Both the position numbers and the translations under genes were made by a program. Shown here one piece after another: positions 54,057 to 63,146 of a DNA stretch of 64,000 nt; position 1 is the first letter of the stretch; each line of letters opens with the position of its first letter. The notes under the pieces were generated by a model. The model was given only the letters and a program-made list of their open reading frames with translations. It made no database searches and was not told where the DNA came from. Source of the stretch: Allohahella marinimesophila (GTDB lineage Bacteria; Pseudomonadota; Gammaproteobacteria; Pseudomonadales; Oleiphilaceae); assembly GCF_039538005.1 (NCBI RefSeq), contig NZ_BAABBO010000009.1:124001-188000 (forward strand). The letters are read 5' to 3'.

Positions 54057-55102
54057 AGTTCGGATTCGAAGGCCCGCACCTCCAGCTGCTCCAGTTCGGA
54101 AAAACGCTCGCTACGAAGCCTTGCTATGGCCACCTCCTGATCAACCTGGCTGAGGCCGGATTCAAGCAGGCGCCTGCGCTCTGCCCCATAAGCTTGCAGG
54201 CGCTGTCGCCAGCGTGCACGCTCTTCATCGAGTTTTGCAAGATCCGCCGCCACGGCTTCACCATGAACCGCTGCCCTTTCCTGAAAAATCGCCTCGCGAC
54301 TGGCACCCGCCTTCCGCATGGATTCTGCCCTGGTGTACAGTTCAGCATTCTGATTGACCTTGGCTCTCAGCTCACGAAGCTCCACTGGCAACTGCTGTTC
54401 CAACGCCGTAATGGCCTGACTTCGTTCGGCCTCACTGAGCGTCGTGTCGGAGGCGAGCGCCAGTTGCTGAACAGCAAACTGATCCTGCACTTCATCCAGC
54501 CCGAAAAAAGCCTGGAGCTCATCGGGCTCGAACAGACTGCCACGTAGCGCCTGCAAAGCCTGCATGCGGGCTTGCAGCGTTGTGACATCGAAACTGCCGT
54601 CTGCGGTCATCGTCGCTGACGTCTCGAGTTCCGCAAGGCCTAGTCGGTAGTCGACATATCGACCAAGCAGGTCTTTTGCTTCGCTGAGCGCTTTGCCTTC
54701 AAGCTGCGCAGCGAGCGCAAGATGAATACGGGCCAGTACGGTTTCAAGCGGCTCCTCCCCGAGGGCTGCCAAATAAAAGTCGAACAGCACCATGAGATCA
54801 TAGGCAGGAACAAGATGACCGGCTGCATCTGTCGAGAGCGTGACGTCAGGCTCTGCGCCTGCCAGAGAAGGTGGCAGCGGCCCAGGATCGGCGCGATGCG
54901 CTGATGCTGTGACAGTAAGAGCGCTTTTCTTCAGTTGAGGGTTATCGACAGCCACATCAGGCTGGTCACTGGTATCCAGATCAACCCGATCATGCTCGGA
55001 AGATACGCTATTGGCCAGTCGGAATAGCAGCAGGAAGCAGATGGCGGCAATACCACCGGCTAAAAGGTACCGGCTGGTAGACGAAGACAATCGGGACTTC
55101 AT
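54053..55102 (-). CDS. lifO: Lipase-specific foldase (lipase chaperone)
   Basis: A membrane-anchored steric chaperone that folds the lipase in the periplasm. The ATG at 55102 (AAGG seven bases upstream) gives 349 residues: one membrane anchor (about 9-28), a variable linker, then helical mini-domains. The family motif region appears as RYVDYRLGLAELE, and a C-terminal RFSELEQLEVRAFE matches the RxxxF...AF signature. It follows the lipase gene by 52 bp, the usual lip-lif order. Confidence 0.92.
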   Translation of the reverse strand: MKSRLSSSTSRYLLAGGIAAICFLLLFRLANSVSSEHDRVDLDTSDQPDVAVDNPQLKKSALTVTASAHRADPGPLPPSLAGAEPDVTLSTDAAGHLVPAYDLMVLFDFYLAALGEEPLETVLARIHLALAAQLEGKALSEAKDLLGRYVDYRLGLAELETSATMTADGSFDVTTLQARMQALQALRGSLFEPDELQAFFGLDEVQDQFAVQQLALASDTTLSEAERSQAITALEQQLPVELRELRAKVNQNAELYTRAESMRKAGASREAIFQERAAVHGEAVAADLAKLDEERARWRQRLQAYGAERRRLLESGLSQVDQEVAIARLRSERFSELEQLEVRAFESEL

Positions 55103-55154
55103 GGCTGTACCTTGAAATGTCCGCTCCCGCAAGATGCGGGGCGGACTGGTGTGA

Positions 55155-56120
55155 CTACAGACCTTCGTTCTTCAGACGATTGGCGTGGTTCTGAAACAGG
55201 GTCTCAGGCTTGATTTCAAACAGCGACACCATGCCCAGGATCTGATTGGTCACATCCAGGTGATTCATGTTGTAGTTGTCCTTCAGCACCTGCCCGAAAT
55301 GGCTGGAACAGCGGCCGGTCACGCCATCGCTGGCCTCGGGAAACGGAATACCGGTGATGCCGAACAACGCATCGGAAAGATCGATCCCGGTGGTGAACTT
55401 CGACGTGCCGCTCCAGGAATACAGACGAATGGTGTGTCCAGCAATCGTGACCGATCCAGGCCCCTGGCCACAATAGTTCGCCGGCATCCCTGCAGGGAAA
55501 TCCTGGCTGAATTTCGCAGCACCCGGCTTGTTGAATTCTGACAGCATGGAGTAGACATTCGCGTCGTCGATCCTGTTCCTGGACAACAGGTTAAGCAGGT
55601 CGCCGACTGCGTTGGCAAAGGCTTCAAAACCCATGCCCTGTAGCGAGCTCTGTGGTGCTATACCAGTCACGATATCTGCAAGCGGTGAACCGAGATGCGG
55701 CGTATGCATGGTGGTCACCGACGCGACGAGATCGGGTCTAGCATTCATCACATATCGAGCCGTAATACCGCCCTGGCTGTGTCCCATCAGGTTGAACTTG
55801 AGATTTGGCCGCTGACTAGTGACCCGGATGTGCAGCAATTGCTCGATGAGGCGGGCGCCTCTGCGTGCAGAACTGTCGAAGGCATTGATTCTGGCGGTAT
55901 GGACTTCAGCCCCCTGAGCGCTCAAAGCGGCCGGAATCTTGTAGAAATGGTCGACACCGGCAATATTGTCGAACGCAAATATACCTGGCACGAGAACGAT
56001 GGGGTGCTGCGTCTTCGAATTACTGTTACTGCTTTTCCACCAATCGAACCAGCCAGCTTGAGATTGGCTGGCCATGAGCATAGTCACCACAGTGACCATT
56101 GAGATCATCAGATTTTTCAT
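55155..56120 (-). CDS. lipA: Secreted triacylglycerol lipase (family I)
   Basis: A 321-residue alpha/beta hydrolase with signal peptide (about 1-22). The oxyanion region is HPIVLVPGIFAFDN and the nucleophile elbow GHSQGG has Ser115. The Asp and His of the triad fit the C-terminal DGVTGRCSSHFGQVL and NHLDVTNQ regions; a CGQG and RCSSHF cysteine pair may form the known disulfide. It depends on the downstream foldase and is normally exported by Sec and type II secretion. The divergent AraC gene may control it. Confidence 0.94.
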   Translation of the reverse strand: MKNLMISMVTVVTMLMASQSQAGWFDWWKSSNSNSKTQHPIVLVPGIFAFDNIAGVDHFYKIPAALSAQGAEVHTARINAFDSSARRGARLIEQLLHIRVTSQRPNLKFNLMGHSQGGITARYVMNARPDLVASVTTMHTPHLGSPLADIVTGIAPQSSLQGMGFEAFANAVGDLLNLLSRNRIDDANVYSMLSEFNKPGAAKFSQDFPAGMPANYCGQGPGSVTIAGHTIRLYSWSGTSKFTTGIDLSDALFGITGIPFPEASDGVTGRCSSHFGQVLKDNYNMNHLDVTNQILGMVSLFEIKPETLFQNHANRLKNEGL

Positions 56121-56264
56121 AAGTCATCCTTGCATTATTTTTATGTGTCAATCGACCGCAAGGCTGACATCAGTGTCATTCAGGTGCTTGTAAGAACTGC
56201 TGGCATACGTGAAAACGCCGACTGGTTCAACGAACGCATGTGAAGTTGGGGGAATTCATCGAGT

Positions 56265-57191
56265 TTGGCCTTAGAATGGTCGGCACCGACATTAAGCGAA
56301 TCTCGCGCGCCAGGAGCCAGTGCCCTGTCTACCCCAAACATTTCCAACCTGCTGTATCTGTGGGATCGGCGGACGCTGTTCATTGGTTCCCTCGCAGACC
56401 AGCTGGACATCACCCAGGCAGCCTCTGCACTCATCGTGAGCCTGGACGAACCGCTCCGGGTGAAGACCAGAGACATGCAGGCCGCCGTCAAATGCCAGAG
56501 CCTGCTGCTGGCGGCCGGTCAGACGGCTTCAGTGGAGCTGGGCGACGCCGTGGTAGCGGTGTGCTATCTCGACCCGCTGAACGACGACTACAGCGCGCTG
56601 TTACCACTCATGACCCGGGTGAGTCCGACACTGCATATCGGGATTCGTGAAGAACAGCTGTTTCAGCATGCCTTTCGTCGCATGACTGAGAAGACGCCCC
56701 GACCGGATGAGGCTTACGCCACGCTCGACCGACTTATCCTGCGGGGCAAGCCAGCGGGCACCGTGGCGGATCCCCGGGTGGCACGAGTAATCGAACTGAT
56801 CAAGCAATCGGTCACCGAGAACCGTCCGGTCGAAGCCCTGGCGCAAGAGGTGAACTTATCGGTCTCGCGTCTGGTCGAACTCTTCCGCCAGCAGATTGGT
56901 GTGCCTATCCGTCGCTACCGGCAATGGCATCGCATGTACATCACGGCAGTAGGCGTGGCGCAGGGCCAGTCGCTGACTGAAGCTGCGATTGCCGCAGGCT
57001 TCACCGACTCACCCCACCTCTCCCACACATTTCGGACGATGTTTGGCATCCAGCCTTCAGTTATTTTTGCACAGCTGAGCCAGATGAAGGTCTTCGTACC
57101 TCTGCGTCCGGAGCTGGACGCTTCGTTACCCCGAGCGGCAACAAATATCAGACACACTGATCCAGTTAAGTCTTTCGCTCGAATGCATTGA
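56265..57191 (+). CDS. AraC-family transcriptional regulator
   Basis: A 308-residue regulator starting at a TTG with GGGGGA about 12 bases upstream; the exact start is uncertain. The N-terminal 150 residues form a cupin-like or unknown effector domain. The C-terminal HTH is complete: VEALAQEVNLSVSRLVELFR and SLTEAAIAAGFTDSPHLSHT, then TFRTMFGIQPS. It is divergent from the lipase gene and 39 bp before the heme oxygenase gene, so either could be its target. Confidence 0.88.
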   Translation: MALEWSAPTLSESRAPGASALSTPNISNLLYLWDRRTLFIGSLADQLDITQAASALIVSLDEPLRVKTRDMQAAVKCQSLLLAAGQTASVELGDAVVAVCYLDPLNDDYSALLPLMTRVSPTLHIGIREEQLFQHAFRRMTEKTPRPDEAYATLDRLILRGKPAGTVADPRVARVIELIKQSVTENRPVEALAQEVNLSVSRLVELFRQQIGVPIRRYRQWHRMYITAVGVAQGQSLTEAAIAAGFTDSPHLSHTFRTMFGIQPSVIFAQLSQMKVFVPLRPELDASLPRAATNIRHTDPVKSFARMH

Positions 57192-57194
57192 TAT

Positions 57195-57208
57195 AGCATG
57201 TAAACATG
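57195..57208. promoter_or_regulatory. Short palindrome upstream of the heme oxygenase gene
   Basis: GCATGT-AA-ACATGC, flanked by two copies of an ATGCATT element (57182-57188 and 57205-57211), lies between the AraC gene stop and the heme oxygenase start. It could be an operator for an unknown dimeric regulator. No consensus was matched. Confidence 0.3.
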
Positions 57209-57230
57209 CATTCAGGATCGACATACACCT

Positions 57231-57854
57231 ATGAGTGACCCCCACCAGGCCCTGGCATTAGAGACCTGCTCCCTTTCGCTCGCGGCTGAACTCAAGCGGG
57301 CGACCGATACAGTTCATCTTCGTCTGCATCAGCATCCTCTGCTCGTTCAGCTTCATCAGACGACTTTGACCCGAAGTGGGTATTGCCAGGTACTCAATGC
57401 ATTTTACGAGTTCTACAGCCTCTGGGAACCGAGGTATAGCAGCTCCACACCAGCGTTCAGCTATCAGGCCATGCCACTAAAGTGGCTGGCGCAGGATTTT
57501 GCGGTGCTCGATCGGCCATGCCCGCTGCCAGCCTGGCGGCAGGACACTGACAGGTCACCAGGTGGTCTGAGCGAAATGATTGGGTATTTGTATGTCAAAC
57601 AGGGTTCAACACTCGGCGGTCAGCACATCAGTCGTCATGTGCAGCGGCAACTCGGACTGACGCCGGGAGAATCCCAGTTTTTCTTTCACGGTTTTGGCGA
57701 TCGCACAGGCTTGTACTGGAAGGTGTTCCAGCGCTTTCTGAACGAAGTGGACCTGAGTGGTGAACTGGATATTGACGCAGCGAAGGCATCAGCGCTCAGC
57801 GCTTTTGAGAGCCTCGAAGCCATTCTGAATGGGAAGATCAAGGGAAAACAGTAA
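57231..57854 (+). CDS. Heme oxygenase, biliverdin-producing
   Basis: A 207-residue cytoplasmic protein opening heme to biliverdin, CO and iron. The proximal histidine is in the segment ATDTVHLRLHQHPLL (about residues 24-38), and the distal-helix glycines are in YVKQGSTLGGQHISRHV. Length fits BphO/HemO. No phytochrome or heme receptor gene is adjacent, so the role (iron acquisition or chromophore supply) is undecided. Confidence 0.87.
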   Translation: MSDPHQALALETCSLSLAAELKRATDTVHLRLHQHPLLVQLHQTTLTRSGYCQVLNAFYEFYSLWEPRYSSSTPAFSYQAMPLKWLAQDFAVLDRPCPLPAWRQDTDRSPGGLSEMIGYLYVKQGSTLGGQHISRHVQRQLGLTPGESQFFFHGFGDRTGLYWKVFQRFLNEVDLSGELDIDAAKASALSAFESLEAILNGKIKGKQ

Positions 57855-57859
57855 GCCGA

Positions 57860-57885
57860 AGGCCGGACGCTCTCACGTCCGGCCT
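57860..57885. terminator. Bidirectional hairpin between heme oxygenase and MCP genes
   Basis: AGGCCGGACG / CGTCCGGCCT, a perfect 10-bp stem with a 6-base loop, lies between two convergent genes. U-runs on either side are weak (CGTCTGCTC on plus, TTCGGC on minus), so termination is likely but not certain. Confidence 0.6.
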
Positions 57886-57892
57886 CGTCTGC

Positions 57893-59530
57893 TCAAGTCT
57901 TGAAGAAGCTGACCTTGCCTGTCAGCTGATCTGCCAGTGCTGACAGTTTCCGACTGGACGACGCCACCTGATCTGAACCAGCCGATGTGGCGATAGTCGC
58001 ATCGTGGATTCGCGTAATGTTCTTGTTCACTTCCTCGGCGACGTCACTCTGCTGATCAGCAGCGCTGGCGATCTGCACGTTCATATCCTTGATCGACCCG
58101 ACTTCACGACCGATGCTGGCCAGCGCCTGTTCGGCTTCTCTGGTCTGCTCAACCGTCTTGCGCGCCAGGTCACGGCTGGTTTCCATTACAGCGGCAGCCT
58201 TGCCTGCACCTTCCTGCAACTTGCCGATCATGTCCTGGATTTCCCGAGTCGAATTCTGCGTGCGTGTCGCCAACGAACGGACCTCGTCGGCCACTACCGC
58301 AAAGCCCCGACCATGAGTACCCGCTCTGGCCGCCTCGATAGCCGCGTTCAGTGCCAGCAGGTTGGTCTGTTCTGCAATGGCGTTGATGACTTCGACGATG
58401 GTTTCGATATTGCCACTGTCCTTCGACACGCCGTGTACCGTTTCAGCCGCCTGCTCCAGTGTCTGCGCCAGCTTGTTGATAGCCGTGGCAGATTCCTGAA
58501 CCACCCGGTTGCCGGTTTTCACTTCCTGATCCGCAGTCTGCGTGGCTTCGGCCGCCTGAGCGGCATACCTGGCTACTTCCGATACCGAGGAAGCCATTTC
58601 ATTGATGGCAGCCGCCATCTGTTCGGTCTCGCGGGACTGCACCTGAATCTGCGAACTATTCTGGTCAGACGTGCGCAGCAGCTCAGCAGATGAACTCGTC
58701 AGTGCATCGGCGCTTGAGCGCGCTTCGCGCATGGTGTCCATCAAGCGTACCAGCGTTGTTCGCAACGCCCCCATCACGCTGTTGTCATACTGCGTGTGAA
58801 TATCCTGTTTCAGCTGGCCATCGGCAAGACGATGAATGGCTTCGGCTACCTCATACGGCTCTGCACCCAGTGTCCGCTTCAGATTTCGGATGATCAGTAT
58901 CGAGACAACGATGCTGACGAGCAGCGCCAGACCAGTCATGAGCAGTATTGTCGTACCGAATGCACCGGCTACTTCGCGGACGCTGGTCAACTCGGCTCTG
59001 ATCAGGGACTCTTCGTAGTCAATGAAGGCATTGATGCGCTTGAGCCACTCCGAATAGGCGGGTGACACTTCGGACAGCAGGAAGTCACGCGCACCGTCGA
59101 TATCACCGCTCTGTCGCTGACTGATGAGTCGGGCAGTCAGTGCCAGCGTTGTTTTTTCGATCTCCTGTATACGATTCAGCAGGCTGGTTTCCTCGCTGGT
59201 CTTGCCTTTCTCCGAGAAAAGTCGGGCCATGGTGCCGGCAGACTTCTGGTAGAAATCGTTGAGACGCTCGACCTCGAGCAGATGCTGTTTCAGCGCCTGA
59301 TCGTCCTGCACAAGTACGGCATCACGAATGGCGATGGCCCGGTCGTGAACGCTACCCCGGAAATTGATAGCCTGACGCTGCTTGTCTGATGCGCCTTCGC
59401 TGACTTCAGTCAGTGTGGTGTCGATGTAGCCTACGCGATTGATACCGATCAGACTGATCGCCACCATGAGGAGGAAAACGAGGCCGAAGCCGAACCCCAG
59501 ACGCTGGGCGATAGAAAGCTGTGCAGGCAT
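57893..59530 (-). CDS. Methyl-accepting chemotaxis protein
   Basis: A 545-residue chemoreceptor. First membrane helix about 12-32, a periplasmic four-helix-bundle sensor (about 35-190), a second helix about 193-215, HAMP about 217-270 and a long coiled-coil signalling domain with hairpin tip EQTNLLALNAAIEAARAG and adaptation helices. No pentapeptide docking tail is present. No che genes are near, so it joins a system encoded elsewhere. Confidence 0.94.
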   Translation of the reverse strand: MPAQLSIAQRLGFGFGLVFLLMVAISLIGINRVGYIDTTLTEVSEGASDKQRQAINFRGSVHDRAIAIRDAVLVQDDQALKQHLLEVERLNDFYQKSAGTMARLFSEKGKTSEETSLLNRIQEIEKTTLALTARLISQRQSGDIDGARDFLLSEVSPAYSEWLKRINAFIDYEESLIRAELTSVREVAGAFGTTILLMTGLALLVSIVVSILIIRNLKRTLGAEPYEVAEAIHRLADGQLKQDIHTQYDNSVMGALRTTLVRLMDTMREARSSADALTSSSAELLRTSDQNSSQIQVQSRETEQMAAAINEMASSVSEVARYAAQAAEATQTADQEVKTGNRVVQESATAINKLAQTLEQAAETVHGVSKDSGNIETIVEVINAIAEQTNLLALNAAIEAARAGTHGRGFAVVADEVRSLATRTQNSTREIQDMIGKLQEGAGKAAAVMETSRDLARKTVEQTREAEQALASIGREVGSIKDMNVQIASAADQQSDVAEEVNKNITRIHDATIATSAGSDQVASSSRKLSALADQLTGKVSFFKT

Positions 59531-59744
59531 AGAACCGTGACCTCAAGTAAACAAAGATAAGTTTTTCTGCTGAAAAGATAGGCTACAAAGTGTGATTTGA
59601 GTAGCAAATGACCAGCAAGAACTGTGACGACCTGTAATCCGGGTGCAAGCAGCCCTCAGTCGACAGCACGGGCGATCGAGTCTATGATGCCGTGCCCGAC
59701 GTGAACGAGCCGGGATGTCCACCACAGTCAAGGAGTTAACGGTC

Positions 59745-60326
59745 TTGGAAGCCTTTCTGATTTCCACAGGCATAGTGGCGCTGGCCGAGATAGGCGACAA
59801 GACGCAGCTACTGGCTTTCATCCTGGCCGCGCGTTATCGGAAACCCCTGCCAATCGTGCTTGGTATCCTCGTAGCCACCCTGCTCAACCATGGTCTGGCG
59901 GGTGCATTGGGCGCCTGGCTCACCTCATTGATCTCGGCCGAGCATCTGCGCTGGATTCTTGGCGCATCCTTTCTGGCCATGGCGGTCTGGATACTGGTCC
60001 CGGATAAAATAGATGAGGACGATCTCGGCCGCACGCGCTATGGCGCCTTCACGGCTACGCTTGTCGCGTTTTTCCTGGCTGAAATGGGCGACAAGACACA
60101 GATCGCGACAGTGGCCCTGGCCGCCCAATACGAGGCACTGTTCGCAGTAGTCATGGGCACGACGCTCGGCATGATGATAGCCAACGTGCCCGCAGTGTAT
60201 GTTGGTGAGAAACTGGCGCACCGCATGCCGGTGCGCCTGGTTCACAGCATTGCAGCGCTTATCTTTGCACTCCTTGGTATCGCGATTCTGGCCGGTGTGG
60301 GCGCATCCCTCGGCCTGGAAGGCTAA
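59745..60326 (+). CDS. GDT1/UPF0016 family divalent-cation transporter
   Basis: A membrane protein of two homologous halves, each with the E-x-G-D-K-T motif: ALAEIGDKTQLLAFILA and FLAEMGDKTQIATVAL. Six to seven membrane segments are visible. Bacterial members export manganese (MneA) or handle Ca/Mn. I use the TTG at 59745 (AAGGAG nine bases upstream), giving 193 residues beginning LEAFLISTG, which fits the family; an ATG at 59715 lacks a good ribosome site. The 3' end overlaps the DUF1206 gene by four bases. Confidence 0.88.
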   Translation: MEAFLISTGIVALAEIGDKTQLLAFILAARYRKPLPIVLGILVATLLNHGLAGALGAWLTSLISAEHLRWILGASFLAMAVWILVPDKIDEDDLGRTRYGAFTATLVAFFLAEMGDKTQIATVALAAQYEALFAVVMGTTLGMMIANVPAVYVGEKLAHRMPVRLVHSIAALIFALLGIAILAGVGASLGLEG

Positions 60327-61141
60327 TTTAGGCGGGTACGCCGATACTTCGCTTCGAAGCCGCAGAACACCCCGTAGGCCACGAGGCCTGCGCCAACAGC
60401 TGCCAGTAGCCATGGGCCGTACGGTTGTTGAAGCAAGGTTTGCAAGACCTCCTTCATTCCGCCCGCTTCCTGAGGATTGGTAGTCCAGGCAGCCTGTACG
60501 AAGAAGATGCCAACCAGAAGATAGACGATGCCCCTGGCCGCACAGCCACCTCTTCCGGCCTTGCAACTGGCATCGATTTCATTCCGACTCATCTCACCCT
60601 GGCGAAACTTGCTGATAAAATCGGCTTTCCAGGCATGTTTGAACTGGACGAGCGCCAGTGCAATCACGATCGCTCCGAGCAGGCCCACTAGCCACAGGCC
60701 CCACTCCATGCTCATCAGCTGAGCCGTCATACTCTCGGTCTGGTTACCACTGGAACCGCCGGAGCTGGTGCCACTGGCCATTTTCGCTGCCAGAAGAGCG
60801 CCGGTGCCGTAGATGAGTCCAGTGACGACAAAGAAGAAACGCTTGATATAACCTTTGGCGTCGTCGCTGACGTTCTCGGTGTTCTTGATGGCCTGCACCA
60901 ATCGCCAGAAGGCGTAGCACACTAGCCCCAGCGCCACCAGGCCAAGCAGAATCCTGCCGAAAGGTTGTTGCAGTATTTCCTGAAATACGCCCTTCTGCGA
61001 CAGCTGTTCACTGCTCTGCGAACCGAAGGCCGCCAGGATGGCGAGCGCTCCCAGCAGCACATACACCACCATTTTAGCGCTATAGCCCGCTCGCGCGGCA
61101 TATTCTATCCAGTCTTTCTTGTCGTTAGATCCTGGCTTCAT
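60323..61141 (-). CDS. DUF1206 family membrane protein
   Basis: A 272-residue inner-membrane protein with six membrane segments arranged as three two-helix repeats. Each repeat includes an ARxGYxAK- or ARGIVYLLVG-like start and a pattern like QQPFGRILLGLVALGLVCYA, typical of DUF1206. The linker at the third repeat is Cys-containing (CKAGRGGCAARG). Function unknown. Confidence 0.9.
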   Translation of the reverse strand: MKPGSNDKKDWIEYAARAGYSAKMVVYVLLGALAILAAFGSQSSEQLSQKGVFQEILQQPFGRILLGLVALGLVCYAFWRLVQAIKNTENVSDDAKGYIKRFFFVVTGLIYGTGALLAAKMASGTSSGGSSGNQTESMTAQLMSMEWGLWLVGLLGAIVIALALVQFKHAWKADFISKFRQGEMSRNEIDASCKAGRGGCAARGIVYLLVGIFFVQAAWTTNPQEAGGMKEVLQTLLQQPYGPWLLAAVGAGLVAYGVFCGFEAKYRRTRLN

Positions 61142-61224
61142 TGCTTAACCTCCTGCAGTTACCTCTGCATTTACGGGCCAACGAAGCGTTTCGGTCAGTA
61201 GCACTCAGAACCAGCGCCGATCGG

Positions 61225-61253
61225 TTGACTTGACAGAAGGCCTGATGTTAAAT
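61225..61253 (+). promoter_or_regulatory. Candidate sigma-70 promoter for the sulfatase-fold gene
   Basis: TTGACT at 61225-61230, 17 bases, TTAAAT at 61248-61253, about 110 bases before the ATG of the membrane sulfatase-fold gene. The -35 matches at five positions and the -10 at four. Assignment by eye. Confidence 0.4.
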
Positions 61254-61361
61254 GCGCGCGCTGCTAAGCCTGCCATAAACAGGCATATCATTCCGCCCTG
61301 CAGGCCAATCCGGCTTGATTGATGTCAAATCTGGCTGGCGGTTCCTGAGAGGCGACTACGT

Positions 61362-63146
61362 ATGTTTCCGGCGTTTACAGCCAATTTCGGCCTGAGCGGT
61401 CCATCCTTGCGCCGAACAGGGCTCATGGTCGGCCTCGCGATTCTGACGACCATATTGCTGCTCGCGGACGATTTCCTCCAACAGCTGTACACGGCCAACA
61501 ACCGCGCCGAGCTCGAACTATCCTACGTATTCGTCCTCTGGGTCATCAGTCTCTGTCTCTGGCTTTGCGGCCGCCCATGGTTCGTGAACCTCATCCTCGC
61601 GCTGTTCGCCTTCATGCAGCTGCTGCAGATCTCCCATATCTCGTATATCGGAGATCCGCTCACTGCCATCGATATCAGCAAACTCTTCTCGGAACGACAT
61701 GAGATTGGGGTGGCCATCAACAGCACCTTCAAGGATCACTGGCCTGCTTTGCTGGCCTGGGGCATCCCTTATGCCTTTCTATTCGGCGTGTACAACTGGG
61801 GAATCCGACATTTCCGGATCCAGCGCTCATGGATTCCACTGATCATCGTGGTGCTGATACTCGGCAGCAAACCAAACCGCGCCATCACACGCGACATGCT
61901 CGCCTTCATGCCGGGCGCCGCGCGCAGCTCGCTGCATAACTCGATCAATGTGTTCAGTTACTATGCCGTACGCATGATGGGTCGGGACAAGACAGTGGAG
62001 GGGCCCGATTATGCGCCCTATACCATCAGCCGAACTGAGCCTGTCGATCCGCCAGAAAATATCTGGATCCTGATGCCGGACTCCGTTCGCTCGGATCGCC
62101 TGGGAATTGGTGGATATCACCGCGATACTACCCCTCACCTGTCAGCGCTCTGGGCACGGGGCGAGCTGCAGGCTGCGCAGGGCATCGCCGCTTCGGTCGC
62201 CACCGGCTCATCTCTACCGCTATTCATGAATGTCATTGCAGAGCCAGGCAATTTCCAGGCACTCGAAGATCGCACGGCCAATATGTTCAGGCTGGCCCAG
62301 GAAGCTGGATACAAGACGTTCTGGATATCCACCCAGGAGTCCAAAATGATGAATGGTATCGGTAGCCGCTACATCGACGTGCATATTACCGAAGAAGACA
62401 ACCCTATCGATTTGAACATGAAGGGTGACAAGGCTGTACTGGATTGGCTGAAAACCCAGACCTGGGGTGAGCGCAACTTTGTGGTCATCAATCTGCGCAG
62501 CACCCACTCCCCTTATGAGGAGGCCTACGCTGCCGAAGATGAAGACTTTGCACGCTGGCCCGATGGCGCGGAAGTCGACTATGACACACGCATGTCGAAC
62601 GCCTATGACAACGCCGTGGTCTACCTCGACGAAATTCTCGCCTCCTCAATAGAGTTCCTCAGCGATAATTTCGATGGTGATCATTTGTGGCTCTTTACCT
62701 CAGACCACGGGCAGGAGCTTGGTGAAGACAAGCTCTGGGGACACAATCGCCTGACCGCGAACGTTGCCGGCGTCCCGATTGTCATGCACCAGAAGCATGA
62801 TGATGATAGCGCTATCAGATATCGCCTGCCAGACGCACAGTTCATCAGTCACTACGAGATCGGTCAATGGCTGCTCGGCACCATGGGCTACGAACTCGAC
62901 AATCCCAACCAGCAGCAGAGCGTGCACTATTTCCAGGGTGAGAAGCTGCATGAAGACAACCTCTACATGCGGGTAGTCGAGAACGAAAACAGCCTGGTGT
63001 TCTGCCGCCCCACGCTGGTGAGTCGACACGCCCGAAATGAAGCCTGTCGACCCGATTTCACCATGCAGGCCCTACCGTGGGGAGATATCAGGCTAGTCGA
63101 CAGCGACCGAACAGCTATCGAAGGCAAAAAAGTCCTTATCCGTTAG
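61362..63146 (+). CDS. Membrane sulfatase/phosphoethanolamine-transferase-like protein
   Basis: A 594-residue protein with about five N-terminal membrane helices (residues 20-175) and a periplasmic alkaline-phosphatase-fold domain from about 225. Metal and catalytic motifs include IWILMPDSVRSDRLG, the nucleophile segment SVATGSSLPLFMN, and TSDHGQELGE with GHNRL. This layout fits lipid-headgroup transferases (EptA/LtaS/YejM-like). Which lipid or sugar is modified is not clear. It ends 54 bases inside the convergent glycerophosphodiesterase-like gene. Confidence 0.82.
   Translation: MFPAFTANFGLSGPSLRRTGLMVGLAILTTILLLADDFLQQLYTANNRAELELSYVFVLWVISLCLWLCGRPWFVNLILALFAFMQLLQISHISYIGDPLTAIDISKLFSERHEIGVAINSTFKDHWPALLAWGIPYAFLFGVYNWGIRHFRIQRSWIPLIIVVLILGSKPNRAITRDMLAFMPGAARSSLHNSINVFSYYAVRMMGRDKTVEGPDYAPYTISRTEPVDPPENIWILMPDSVRSDRLGIGGYHRDTTPHLSALWARGELQAAQGIAASVATGSSLPLFMNVIAEPGNFQALEDRTANMFRLAQEAGYKTFWISTQESKMMNGIGSRYIDVHITEEDNPIDLNMKGDKAVLDWLKTQTWGERNFVVINLRSTHSPYEEAYAAEDEDFARWPDGAEVDYDTRMSNAYDNAVVYLDEILASSIEFLSDNFDGDHLWLFTSDHGQELGEDKLWGHNRLTANVAGVPIVMHQKHDDDSAIRYRLPDAQFISHYEIGQWLLGTMGYELDNPNQQQSVHYFQGEKLHEDNLYMRVVENENSLVFCRPTLVSRHARNEACRPDFTMQALPWGDIRLVDSDRTAIEGKKVLIR

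Noticed and set aside
59580..59744. Possible manganese riboswitch (yybP-ykoY type) before the GDT1-family gene
   Set aside because: The context is tempting, but I could not find the conserved internal-loop sequences of that class.
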